Shown: positions 8,301-14,138 of the stretch, in pieces
Numbering within the stretch: the stretch's first letter is position 1
Layout of the letters: every line of letters starts with the position of its first letter
Assembly (NCBI GenBank): GCA_030636255.1
Contig: DAOVXH010000008.1
Span: forward strand, 1-21,076
Reading direction: 5' to 3'
DNA length: 21,076 nucleotides
From: Methanomassiliicoccales archaeon
GTDB taxonomy: Archaea; Thermoplasmatota; Thermoplasmata; SG8-5
Made by a program: the position numbers and the translations under genes
The notes under the pieces: model-generated
Told to the model about the DNA's origin: nothing
The model's database searches: none
The model's input: the letters and a program-made list of their open reading frames with translations, nothing else

Positions 8301-8703
8301 GCAGAGAATTCAGATTGTCAAGAGAAGAGAGGCATTTACCTCGGACCCAATTGCATTCCGTGAGCAATATGAGAGCAACCGCACAGAATTGAGAGAGAAG
8401 GTGAACAAGGCCAGGGAACTAATACCAAATGTTTCCACGCCTCCCAGAATATACAAGTTAATTGCCCAGATATGCCTGGACTTTGATGTGGACGGTCACA
8501 GGGCAGATATTATCATAGAGAGGGCAGCAAGAGCCAATGCAGCATTTGAAGGACGTTTGGAAACCACTGCAGAGGATATTGTTTCGGCAGCTGCAATGGC
8601 ATTGCCCCACAGAATGAAACGCCGTCCGTCAGAGGATGAGGAGTTCAATGAGGAAAGTCTCATGAAGCTGGTGAAGTCCAGAGAGGCTGAACTGGAGGGC
8701 TAG
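5362..8703 (+). CDS. Giant membrane ChlI-type AAA+ protein with zinc ribbons and coiled coil
   Basis: A 1113-residue multidomain protein. In order: zinc ribbon 1 (C5, C8, C20, C23); very acidic stretch (24-153); ribbons 2 (C155, C158, C169, C172) and 3 (C182, C185, C196, C199); acidic linker; two 64-residue SHOCT-like repeats (260-323, 333-396); four membrane helices (about 441-467, 490-510, 517-537, 542-570); long coiled coil (572-770) with KLRMKE every 28 residues; and a magnesium-chelatase-subunit-I-like AAA+ domain (774-1113). The ATPase has Walker A GQKGTGKS (805-812), Walker B ILYVDE (905-910), sensor GSMN (950-953), an arginine-finger candidate in LDR (R966), and a four-cysteine insert (C830, C834, C843, C846). 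Four helices place both ends in the cytoplasm. ATG 5362 overlaps the previous stop by one base. Canonical ChlI is about 350 residues and soluble, so this is a fusion. An ATP-driven remodelling role at the membrane is inferred. Confidence 0.9.
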   Translation: MERTCGICQSVTYDDEESICSVCGAELAQANDDVEVEEVQETSDSSEPAEPGIELDLGDLELDEPDAEETSEAPITPVRVDEPEIDELELDDAQEADEEPAEEEPPQTDDSWDTGAVGGEAGIDVEMDEEEGQPDDPPSEDEVEEIEIGEDELLCPDCKEIVKTGSEACPNCNTGTEYLVPCPACAIGIDKLAEICPHCYTDLNMLKEQQEEEPPEEASESAEPEPEVPATVSEETETSDQPEEIEVTEEPDSVQAAELGQNGELSEKEKKKMLKKLMKEQKDLEKQLKKGEITEDEFTKRLDEIRMGNGFGPIGGYVLEEAEGKSLEDVEMGQNGDLSEKDKKKMLKKLQKEQKELEKQLDKGEITEDEFTERLDKIRLGNGFGPIGGYVLEEAEDQEAEARMSQSEIADKKVDRAARRELIKEELAKERSQGFFNYYNLSLITLFFFVFLALFVLMEFIFTIGNFTTQADVPTAIFFDFTPTIDEITSVPILLFGVLLTMSSAVLHIWDRKMNLMLSFIPSGIMVFALVIDTVFMPANMISVSIVVILILLILMITLDLYCTFIAYPVVLNAQSRDELEMYLEKEEEKREIQQSLEDEYQKMIEEEEEKLKMKDDEIDHIKTELESLGEQIEQEEEKLRMKESEISSIRSELDLKTQQMAEEEEKLRMKEDEMESLISTELEKRADDMMLEEQEKLRMKEEELIKATNELDIQKNLFDDTREKLRMKEQQMQSIKSELENQMRQRMEEQDRLRLKEAAAKMLDRGKQKRVLFPFAAMVGQQKMKRALTLNAVYSEIGGVLIRGQKGTGKSVSVRGLAEVLPDIEVTGCKFNCDPADTDKFCTECKATHKAGKLEIHKRPVQVVDLPLNITEDRLVGSIDIERILAAGEKSFEPGILAEAHRGILYVDEINLLDDYIVDILLDAASSGVVTIEREGMSISHPSKFIIVGSMNPEEGELRPQILDRLALQCDVIGIKDVEQRIQIVKRREAFTSDPIAFREQYESNRTELREKVNKARELIPNVSTPPRIYKLIAQICLDFDVDGHRADIIIERAARANAAFEGRLETTAEDIVSAAAMALPHRMKRRPSEDEEFNEESLMKLVKSREAELEG
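6139..6549 (+). repeat. Two tandem SHOCT-like coding repeats
   Basis: Units 6139-6330 and 6358-6549 each encode 64 residues, separated by 9 residues. They share 56 of 64 residues, yet about 32 of those 56 are encoded by different codons. The core LEKQL-KGEITEDEF resembles the SHOCT motif. The units end in the identical block GNGFGPIGGYVLEEAE. The DNA divergence with protein conservation indicates an old duplication under selection, not a recent copying event. Confidence 0.85.
7192..7635 (+). repeat. Coding repeat with a 28-residue period (KLRMKE)
   Basis: Six copies of K/R-L-K/R-M/L-K-D/E begin at 7192, 7276, 7360, 7450, 7534 and 7618. Spacings are 84, 84, 90, 84 and 84 nt, that is 28, 28, 30, 28 and 28 residues. 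A 28-residue step equals four heptads and keeps coiled-coil register. The single 30-residue step shifts it by two residues. Confidence 0.9.
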
Positions 8704-8704
8704 T

Positions 8705-9802
8705 ATGGCTGAAGCCGAAGTCCAGGACCAGAAAAAGTCCGCAGAAGTTCCCAGAATGAAGATTAAAAAGACAGATTATCCTTTTACTGCAATAGTTGGC
8801 CAGAGTGTTTTGAAGAGAGCATTAATCCTAAATGTTGTGAATCCCGGAGTTGGAGGGGTTCTTATCCGTGGCGAGAAAGGAACAGGAAAGTCCATTGCAG
8901 TTCGCTCTTTATCTGACATACTGCCGGAAATAGAGATTGTCAAGGGATGCAAGTACAACTGTGACCCAAAGAAGCCAGACAAGTTCTGCAATGACTGTAA
9001 GAACCTTCAGGAGAAAGGCGAAATTGAAGTTGAAAAGACCTCCACGAAAATTGTGGATTTACCCCTGAACATCACCGAGGACCGATTGGTGGGAAGTATT
9101 GATATTGAGCGTATCCTCAACGATGGTGTCAGGGCATTTGAGCCAGGATTATTGGCAGAGGCCCACAGAGGAATTCTCTATGTTGATGAAATAAATCTGC
9201 TGGAAGATAATGTGGTTGATGTTCTTCTGGACGCAGCGGCAATGGGTATGGTTACAATTGAGAGAGAAGGCATCTCCCTAAACTACCCCTCAGAGTTCAT
9301 AATGATTGGAAGCATGAACCCGGAAGAAGGTGAACTAAGACCTCAGCTTCTTGACCGGCTGGCACTCCAGGCAGAAGTAGTAGGCGTGAAGAACGTTGAC
9401 CAGCGTGTGGAGATAATGAAATATTCCAGGGAATTCGCCCTGGATCCGGTGACATTCAGGGACCAGCACAGAGAAGAACTTAAAGAACTGAAAGATGAAA
9501 TAATAGAGGCCAGAGGAGTCTTCCCGAAGGTTATTACCCCAGACTCGGTACTGGCAATCATAACCAAGATTGGCATTGATTTTAATATTGACGGCCACAG
9601 AGGTGACATTATCATCGAGAGGACAAGCAGAACAAATGCTGCCTTTGACGGCCGAACTGAATCTACCCCTGATGATGTGATACTTGCTGCAGAGATGGCG
9701 CTGCCTCACAGAATGCGGAAACAGCCATTCGAGGAAGAAAGCTTCAGTGCGGAAATGCTGAGAAGATTGGTAAGGAAGTATGAACTGGATGGCATCAGGT
9801 AA
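8705..9802 (+). CDS. Soluble ChlI-type AAA+ ATPase, paralogue of the preceding C-terminal domain
   Basis: A 365-residue protein, the normal length for magnesium-chelatase subunit I and its relatives. Motifs: Walker A GEKGTGKS (56-63), Walker B ILYVDE (157-162), sensor GSMNPEEGELRP, LDR, and a four-cysteine insert (C82, C86, C95, C98) with the same CX3C-X8-CX2C spacing as in the preceding protein. It aligns over its whole length with residues 774-1113 of that protein, with near-identical blocks such as NITEDRLVGSIDIERIL, so the pair arose by duplication. It has no membrane helix. ATG 8705 lies one base after the upstream stop, so the two are cotranscribed and probably form a mixed AAA+ ring. 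Chelatase genes for chlorophyll or cobalamin are absent here, so I do not call it bchI. The substrate is unknown. Confidence 0.88.
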   Translation: MAEAEVQDQKKSAEVPRMKIKKTDYPFTAIVGQSVLKRALILNVVNPGVGGVLIRGEKGTGKSIAVRSLSDILPEIEIVKGCKYNCDPKKPDKFCNDCKNLQEKGEIEVEKTSTKIVDLPLNITEDRLVGSIDIERILNDGVRAFEPGLLAEAHRGILYVDEINLLEDNVVDVLLDAAAMGMVTIEREGISLNYPSEFIMIGSMNPEEGELRPQLLDRLALQAEVVGVKNVDQRVEIMKYSREFALDPVTFRDQHREELKELKDEIIEARGVFPKVITPDSVLAIITKIGIDFNIDGHRGDIIIERTSRTNAAFDGRTESTPDDVILAAEMALPHRMRKQPFEEESFSAEMLRRLVRKYELDGIR

Positions 9803-9863
9803 TTGTTTTCCAGAACCTTATAGATAATTATACTAAAATTATATATTTCAATCTATATTTTTA
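9803..9863. terminator. A/T-rich convergent gap
   Basis: These 61 bp separate two genes that end towards each other. Sequence is very A/T-rich with short T-runs on the plus strand (for example 9855-9862) and on the minus strand, suitable for archaeal oligo-T termination in both directions. No stable hairpin is evident. Confidence 0.4.
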
Positions 9864-10343
9864 TTAATATACTAAAGACACATATTTTACCTGCCCACTG
9901 ACATCTATCGCCCCTCTCTCCAGAATAAAATCATGACTTGAATTGAACACAATGAACTCTGAGGTGAATAATTTATCATAATCTGTGAGATTGAACTGTC
10001 TTTCTGATAGGTTATGGCAGATAACCGGCTCAATAAAATGAGATATCCATTGCTTCTGGCCCTGGGAGATTATCACCATATTGCCGGTGATGTTTATTTC
10101 ATAGTCCTTTCCGTCCAGGGTATAAGGCAATTGACCTGGTTCATTTCCAAAGCTCATGTTCAGCCGAACCTTTGCTTCCAGCCCTGCCAAGCTATCAATT
10201 TTACTAGCTATATCATCTGCAAGCCTTTGGCTCTGTTCATCAACCATCATCCCGTGCTGCCATGAGAACAGCGCAAGAACAAATCCAGTTACCACGCCAA
10301 TGGCTATGAGCATTCCCAGTTTGGATATTAGCCAGTCTATCAT
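9864..10343 (-). CDS. Small membrane-anchored protein, unknown function
   Basis: A 159-residue protein with one N-terminal membrane helix (about 8-27, LGMLIAIGVVTGFVLALF) and a polar, beta-rich outer part with several N-glycosylation sequons (NMS, NIT, NLS, NLT, NSS). The residues after the helix (DEQSQRLADDIASKIDSLAG) look like a short amphipathic helix, giving a pilin-like outline. However, I see no type IV pilin cleavage motif, and no assembly genes are near. The start is supported by a Shine-Dalgarno GGAGGA (minus strand, 10351-10356) 7 nt upstream. It is transcribed away from the DUF2085 gene. No family is recognised. Confidence 0.72.
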   Translation of the reverse strand: MIDWLISKLGMLIAIGVVTGFVLALFSWQHGMMVDEQSQRLADDIASKIDSLAGLEAKVRLNMSFGNEPGQLPYTLDGKDYEINITGNMVIISQGQKQWISHFIEPVICHNLSERQFNLTDYDKLFTSEFIVFNSSHDFILERGAIDVSGQVKYVSLVY

Positions 10344-10505
10344 CTACTCTTCCTCCGACGGGAGCATCTCCTTTTTGTTATTGTTATATTCGATTCTCCG
10401 TCTCGCATACAAAAACAAGTTTTTGCATTGCCATCAGGTAAAAGATGTTTGGTAATTAATATCTTTTCGGCAAAATAGGTTTATACTTCACGCCAATCAC
10501 CAGCC
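10344..10505. promoter_or_regulatory. Divergent promoter region with perfect palindrome
   Basis: This 162-bp region serves the leftward 159-residue protein and the rightward DUF2085 gene. CAAAAAC-AA-GTTTTTG (10410-10425) is a perfect 7-bp inverted repeat with a 2-nt centre, a plausible site for a dimeric regulator. A TATA box GTTTATAC (10479-10486) lies about 23 nt before GTG 10506, so the rightward transcript may be leaderless. For the leftward gene, AATATAAC on the minus strand (about 10383-10390) is a weak TATA candidate upstream of its Shine-Dalgarno site. Confidence 0.45.
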
Positions 10506-11105
10506 GTGGAGTTTACCATTGACTACCTGAAGAGATGGCTCTCGGCCAATCGCAAGAGATATTTTGACAGGGCCAACCTTGTGGGCCTGATTATAGTCAC
10601 ATTCTGGTTCATGGGAAGCATAATTTCACCATACCTGGCACCTGCCGGTACAATAAATCTTGGTGAGGATGGGGTAACAGGTCATGTTCCATCTGCCGAA
10701 GATAATGCTGCCCAGATAGACAATATTGACAGCGCCTTTGCCAGGGTTTTCTATGATGCAGGAAATGGTAATTGCCATCAGCATGCCAGCCGCTCTTTCT
10801 TTCTAAATGATAATCAGATGCCGTTCTGTGCCAGATGTACTGCAATATTTTTTGGTATTGTAATTGGTGTGGCCATTCTCATGTTCCTGGCTATTGAACT
10901 TAATATTCTCTGGCTCATTGTTGGAATGATACCCATGGGCATTGACGGAACAGTGCAGCTTCTAACTGATTATGAGAGTACAAATCTTCTAAGGTTCATT
11001 ACAGGTACAACTGCAGGGATGGTGGCAGGTCTGGCTATAGGTTTTATAATAGCAGAAATAGGCAATATTGTAATTCAAAAAAGGCATCTCAAGAAAGGTC
11101 CTTGA
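10506..11105 (+). CDS. DUF2085-family membrane protein
   Basis: A 199-residue protein with about four membrane helices (24-44, 113-130, 132-152, 165-190). The family signature is clear: C90-H91 (NCHQHASRSFF) followed by QMPFCARCTAIFFG with C108 and C111, matching the DUF2085 pattern of Cys-His and CxRC next to a helix. The conserved Cys/His residues suggest metal binding, but the function of the family is not known to me. Start: GTG 10506 sits close to the expected transcript start after the TATA box at 10479-10486, giving a leaderless call; no Shine-Dalgarno sequence is seen. The gene overlaps the convergent phosphosugar mutase by 17 bp at its 3' end. Confidence 0.8.
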   Translation: MEFTIDYLKRWLSANRKRYFDRANLVGLIIVTFWFMGSIISPYLAPAGTINLGEDGVTGHVPSAEDNAAQIDNIDSAFARVFYDAGNGNCHQHASRSFFLNDNQMPFCARCTAIFFGIVIGVAILMFLAIELNILWLIVGMIPMGIDGTVQLLTDYESTNLLRFITGTTAGMVAGLAIGFIIAEIGNIVIQKRHLKKGP

Positions 11106-12435
11106 TGATTTCCCTGACCCAATTCAAGTTATCTGCCAGAATATTCTTGCACTGCTCTTCTGACTTTGATTCAACAGTTACCCTGAGAATTGGTTCGGTT
11201 CCAGACGGCCTGATAAGTATCCAATGGTCGTCATGATCTATCTTGATGCCGTCAATATCAAGAACTTCTCCCGGGGCATCACTTTTCACTCTTGAAATAA
11301 TATCATTTCTCATGCCATGAGGAATTCTAATTTTATCCCTTCTAAGGAAGTATTCAGGTAATTGTGCAATAAGTTCCGAGACTGGACCATTATGGGAAAT
11401 TATCTCCACCATCCTGACAGCAGTCATCATGCCGTCCCTGCAGTACAGGTGGTCAGGGAATATGACTCCGCCATTTCCTTCCCCGCCAAGAATCGCTTTG
11501 ATTTCCATCATCTTTCTGGCGATAAGAGGAGAGCCAACAGGTGTGATTATGGCTTCACCGCCATTTTCTTCTATTACATCAAGAACTGTCATAGAAGTAT
11601 TGACAGGAACAACAACCTTTCCGGTGCCATGCTTTTTCAAGGCATCTACGGCAAATAATGCCAGGCTTTGATCTCCAGTTATAAATTTACCATTATCATC
11701 CACAAATGCTGCTCTGTCTGCGTCTCCATCATGGGCTATACCAATATCAGAACCATGCTGCTTTACGGCCATCATCAGAGAGCCAACATTGTCCTCTGTG
11801 GGCTCAGGAAGTCTTCCAGGAAACCGTCCGTCCGGCTGGGCATTGAGCGTGAGAACTTCGCATTTAAGTTTTGTTAGTATGCCTGGTGTGTATTCCCAGG
11901 ACGTTCCATTTCCGCAATCCACCACTGTCCGAACATGATTATCACCAAGCTTGGCTTTGGATATTATTGAATTACGGTATCTGTCTTGCACATGGCGCTC
12001 TCGGTATTGTTTTCCAATCTGGTTCCAGGGCACATTTTTCATGGCATTTTCATTAAATATTTTTTCAACAGTAGCTTCCTGCTCCTTGGAAAATTCGGTT
12101 CCATCACTGGCTATGAACTTTAATCCATTGAATTCCGGAGGATTATGAGATGCAGTGACTATTATTCCGCCGGCAATCCCAAGCTCCTTCACAGCATACT
12201 GGAAGGTCGGGGTGGGTAATATTCCAAGGTCAATAACATCACAACCACATGATTCAAGACCTGAAAGCATTGCATTGAAAATCATTGGACCGGATGTTCT
12301 GGTGTCCATACCAAGAGCAACTTTATTTCCTGGGGCAAAATAGGTTCCTGCCACCAGCCCAAGTTTCACTGGATAGTCTATACTATGGTCATCAATGATC
12401 CAACGAATCCCATTCGTGCCGAATAAATGGGTCAT
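11089..12435 (-). CDS. Phosphoglucosamine/phosphomannomutase family phosphosugar mutase
   Basis: A 448-residue cytoplasmic alpha-D-phosphohexomutase of standard length that moves phosphate between C1 and C6 (C1/C6) of a hexose or glucosamine. All four active-site loops are present: TASHNPP with phospho-serine S96; metal-binding DGDADR (236-241; D236, D238, D240); sugar-binding GGEGNGG (317-323); phosphate-binding RPSGTEP (409-415). The N-terminal LFGTNGIRW replaces the usual FGTSGIRG. I choose ATG 12435, which has a GGCGG-type site 7 nt upstream and starts with the family's FGT block; an in-frame TTG at 12465 would overlap the LSm gene. It lies 16 nt after LSm, so the two form an operon. Substrate cannot be set between GlmM and ManB types by eye. 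A GlmM role would supply UDP-GlcNAc used by the epimerase at 1926-3077. Confidence 0.9.
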   Translation of the reverse strand: MTHLFGTNGIRWIIDDHSIDYPVKLGLVAGTYFAPGNKVALGMDTRTSGPMIFNAMLSGLESCGCDVIDLGILPTPTFQYAVKELGIAGGIIVTASHNPPEFNGLKFIASDGTEFSKEQEATVEKIFNENAMKNVPWNQIGKQYRERHVQDRYRNSIISKAKLGDNHVRTVVDCGNGTSWEYTPGILTKLKCEVLTLNAQPDGRFPGRLPEPTEDNVGSLMMAVKQHGSDIGIAHDGDADRAAFVDDNGKFITGDQSLALFAVDALKKHGTGKVVVPVNTSMTVLDVIEENGGEAIITPVGSPLIARKMMEIKAILGGEGNGGVIFPDHLYCRDGMMTAVRMVEIISHNGPVSELIAQLPEYFLRRDKIRIPHGMRNDIISRVKSDAPGEVLDIDGIKIDHDDHWILIRPSGTEPILRVTVESKSEEQCKNILADNLNWVREIIKDLS

Positions 12436-12451
12436 AAAATTACCGCCTGGA

Positions 12452-12697
12452 TTACTTAGGAACAATTGTAACTATATTGTTTCCACGAAGGACAACAGTT
12501 CCAACTCGTCTGACTTGGTCCTCTTTTGTCTCCTCGGTATCTTCGAGTATCATGTTCATGTACTCGTCGAACCCAGTCAATTTTCCTTCTAGTGTTCGTC
12601 CGTCTTTCAGCGTCAGTGTAACCGATTTATTTATGTTCCTTTCTAATACATTTAAAGGCATTGCCAAGGGCACTCCCCCTATAGGTTTATAGTCCAT
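12452..12697 (-). CDS. Archaeal Sm-like (LSm) RNA-binding protein
   Basis: An 81-residue Sm-fold protein. Sm1 is visible as VTLTLKDGRTLEGKLTGFDEYMNMILED, here cited by its core DGRTLEGKLTGFDEYMN, and Sm2 as VVLRGNNIVTIVP, including the RG-N signature. Archaeal LSm proteins form six- or seven-membered rings that bind U-rich RNA. ATG 12697 is favoured over upstream in-frame starts, because GGAGG (minus strand, 12704-12708) stands 6 nt before it and the protein then has normal family length. It heads an operon with the phosphosugar mutase. A minus-strand TATA-like element near 12747-12756 would start transcription around 12725, close to the operator of the divergent regulator gene. Confidence 0.93.
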   Translation of the reverse strand: MDYKPIGGVPLAMPLNVLERNINKSVTLTLKDGRTLEGKLTGFDEYMNMILEDTEETKEDQVRRVGTVVLRGNNIVTIVPK

Positions 12698-12751
12698 GAT
12701 ATGCCTCCATTGATTTAAAGCTATTGGATATGGCAAACCACAAAGCTTAAA

Positions 12752-12788
12752 TATTATACAAACGCCCGTACAAATCGACTTATATACT
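12752..12788 (+). promoter_or_regulatory. Operator-promoter module of the membrane regulator gene
   Basis: TACAA-N4-CCGTA at 12757-12770 is followed 9 nt later by the TATA box TTATATAC (12780-12787). ATG 12811 lies about 27 nt from the TATA centre, so the transcript is probably leaderless. Over 37 nt, 30 positions match the module at 13926-13962 before the solute-binding protein gene, including GTACAAATC in the same place. The left part also overlaps the presumed promoter of the divergent LSm operon. Confidence 0.65.
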
Positions 12789-12810
12789 CTAACTTACATT
12801 TATTCTATTG

Positions 12811-13839
12811 ATGGAGAGGCAATCGAGAACTACAAGCAGGAAAACCTATCATGCCCTTATTATCATTTCAGTCATAGCTCTGTCTCTGGCTAGCATCTTT
12901 CCATTGCTGGGTGGAGACTCCCAGGCAGTTCATTTCTTTGCACCTTCTCCAGATGTTGGGGCCCAGAAATCTCTTGATGTCATGATAACCCATGAGGCAC
13001 TTCACATAGAATCTGGTAGTGAACTGGCACTTTTCATTACTGTTACCTCTGATGGTTTACCTATGGAAGGCGCACTTGTGAACATTTCCTCCACTGCACC
13101 GGAGCTCTGCGATTTCAGATTTGAGGATAGGTATACAGATATTGACGGAAAGACCATTGCCTACATGACCGCATACTCTGAGGATGGGATGGTCATAGAC
13201 CTCATTGTGACTGCTTACGTTGAAGAATATATGAACGGTTTCTACATTGTCAATGAAGTTACTGTAGAACCCCCTATTAAGATAATAGAAGATAAGGATA
13301 TACCTTATATTAGTATAACAGGAATAATACTTCTAATTATAATAGGGAGTACCGAGACAGGAAAGTACGGACTTCTGAAGATTCTTGTTGTACCACTTTA
13401 TTCAAGATTGAAGAAAGACGAACTTCTGGAGCATTTCGTTCGTGGTCAAATTTACGGGCATATAATGTCCTATCCTGGTGAACATTACAATCATATCAAG
13501 GCGAAGCTGGGAGTTACTAATGGTACTCTATCGCATCACCTTAGGACCCTTGAGCTCCAGGGATACATCAAGTCCCACAGAGACGGCACCTACAAGCGCT
13601 TCTACCCCACAGGCATGAAGATACCCAGAAAGAAGGGAATTCAGCTAAGCGATCTTCAGATAGGTATTGTGGATGCAATTCGCCAGTCTCCTGGAATAGC
13701 TCAGAAGGACATAGCACAGAGAGAGGGCATTTCCCAGCAGTCAGTGAGTTACAATTTGGCAATACTCGAGAGAATGGGAATCCTTGACAGCACCAGGGAC
13801 GGTGTCAGAAAGAAGTATTTCATTTCTTCTGATTCCTGA
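12811..13839 (+). CDS. Membrane-spanning transcription regulator with ectodomain and two winged helices
   Basis: A 342-residue one-component regulator. Residues 13-33 form a signal-like helix. Residues about 56-140 form an outside domain with the Ig-like pattern G-PMEGALV... DGKTIAYMTA. A second helix lies at about 163-180. Two cytoplasmic winged-helix domains follow: 197-257 (GVTNGTLSHHLRTLELQGYI, then wing HRDGTYKRFYP) and about 270-338 (EGISQQSVSYNLAILERMGIL, wing RDGVRKKYF). Such MarR/ArsR-like tandem winged helices are common in archaeal membrane regulators. I use ATG 12811 rather than the TTG just before it, since it fits the TATA spacing. Its own promoter and that of the importer to the right share the TACAA module, so it probably regulates both. 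Its ectodomain resembles the Ig-like domains of the neighbouring solute-binding protein. Confidence 0.85.
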   Translation: MERQSRTTSRKTYHALIIISVIALSLASIFPLLGGDSQAVHFFAPSPDVGAQKSLDVMITHEALHIESGSELALFITVTSDGLPMEGALVNISSTAPELCDFRFEDRYTDIDGKTIAYMTAYSEDGMVIDLIVTAYVEEYMNGFYIVNEVTVEPPIKIIEDKDIPYISITGIILLIIIGSTETGKYGLLKILVVPLYSRLKKDELLEHFVRGQIYGHIMSYPGEHYNHIKAKLGVTNGTLSHHLRTLELQGYIKSHRDGTYKRFYPTGMKIPRKKGIQLSDLQIGIVDAIRQSPGIAQKDIAQREGISQQSVSYNLAILERMGILDSTRDGVRKKYFISSDS

Positions 13840-14138
13840 TTTTGACAATTTACTATAATAATTTTCAATGTCTATTTTAGAACTTTTACTACCCTTATAC
13901 AATGCCTTGTACCACAAAGTTTTTATATTATACAAGAGGCTGTACAAATCTGCTTTTATACTAAAAAGGTTTATTATCGAATTATGGGTGCAAAGGGTCA
14001 AAAAAGCCTAATAAAAAAAAGCCTGGCTAACGTGGCTCCAAGAAAACTATAAATATAGTCACCCTATTGCCTCCCTCTATGGATTCCCCTTGGGATTTCT
14101 ATTAGATGGAGTAAAGAAATATAAAGAGGATTGAGACC
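13840..14138 (+). promoter_or_regulatory. Importer control region with tandem operator-TATA modules
   Basis: This 299-bp gap has no gene. T-rich sequence at 13860-13888 could end the regulator transcript. Module 1: perfect palindrome TACAA-TGCC-TTGTA (13898-13911), TATA TTTTATA (13921-13927). Module 2: TACAA-GAGG-CTGTA (13931-13944), TATA TTTTATAC (13954-13961). The modules are offset by 33 bp, about three DNA turns, with identical operator-to-TATA spacing. A third TATA candidate, CTATAAATATAG (14047-14058), has no such operator and would start transcription near 14080. GAGGA (14126-14130) is the ribosome site, 8 nt before ATG 14139. Transcripts from modules 1 and 2 would carry leaders of roughly 150-190 nt. 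Confidence 0.6.

Noticed and set aside
8705..9802. Calling the soluble ATPase BchI/ChlI of chlorophyll synthesis
   Set aside because: No chelatase D or H subunit or pigment genes are present, and the neighbour is a membrane-bound paralogue; the ChlI fold alone does not prove chelatase activity.
9864..10343. Type IV pilin or archaellin call for the small membrane protein
   Set aside because: A pilin-like outline is present, but there is no class III signal cleavage motif and no pilus assembly gene nearby.
12436..12465. TTG start of the phosphosugar mutase 10 codons upstream
   Set aside because: It would overlap the end of LSm and add residues before the conserved FGT block, which normally stands at the protein start.
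12698..12736. N-terminal extension of LSm by 13 residues
   Set aside because: The internal ATG at 12697 has a GGAGG site 6 nt upstream and gives the normal LSm length.
13741..14001. 86-codon minus-strand open frame in the importer control region
   Set aside because: It spans the end of the regulator gene and both operator-TATA modules and has no ribosome site or recognisable protein features.
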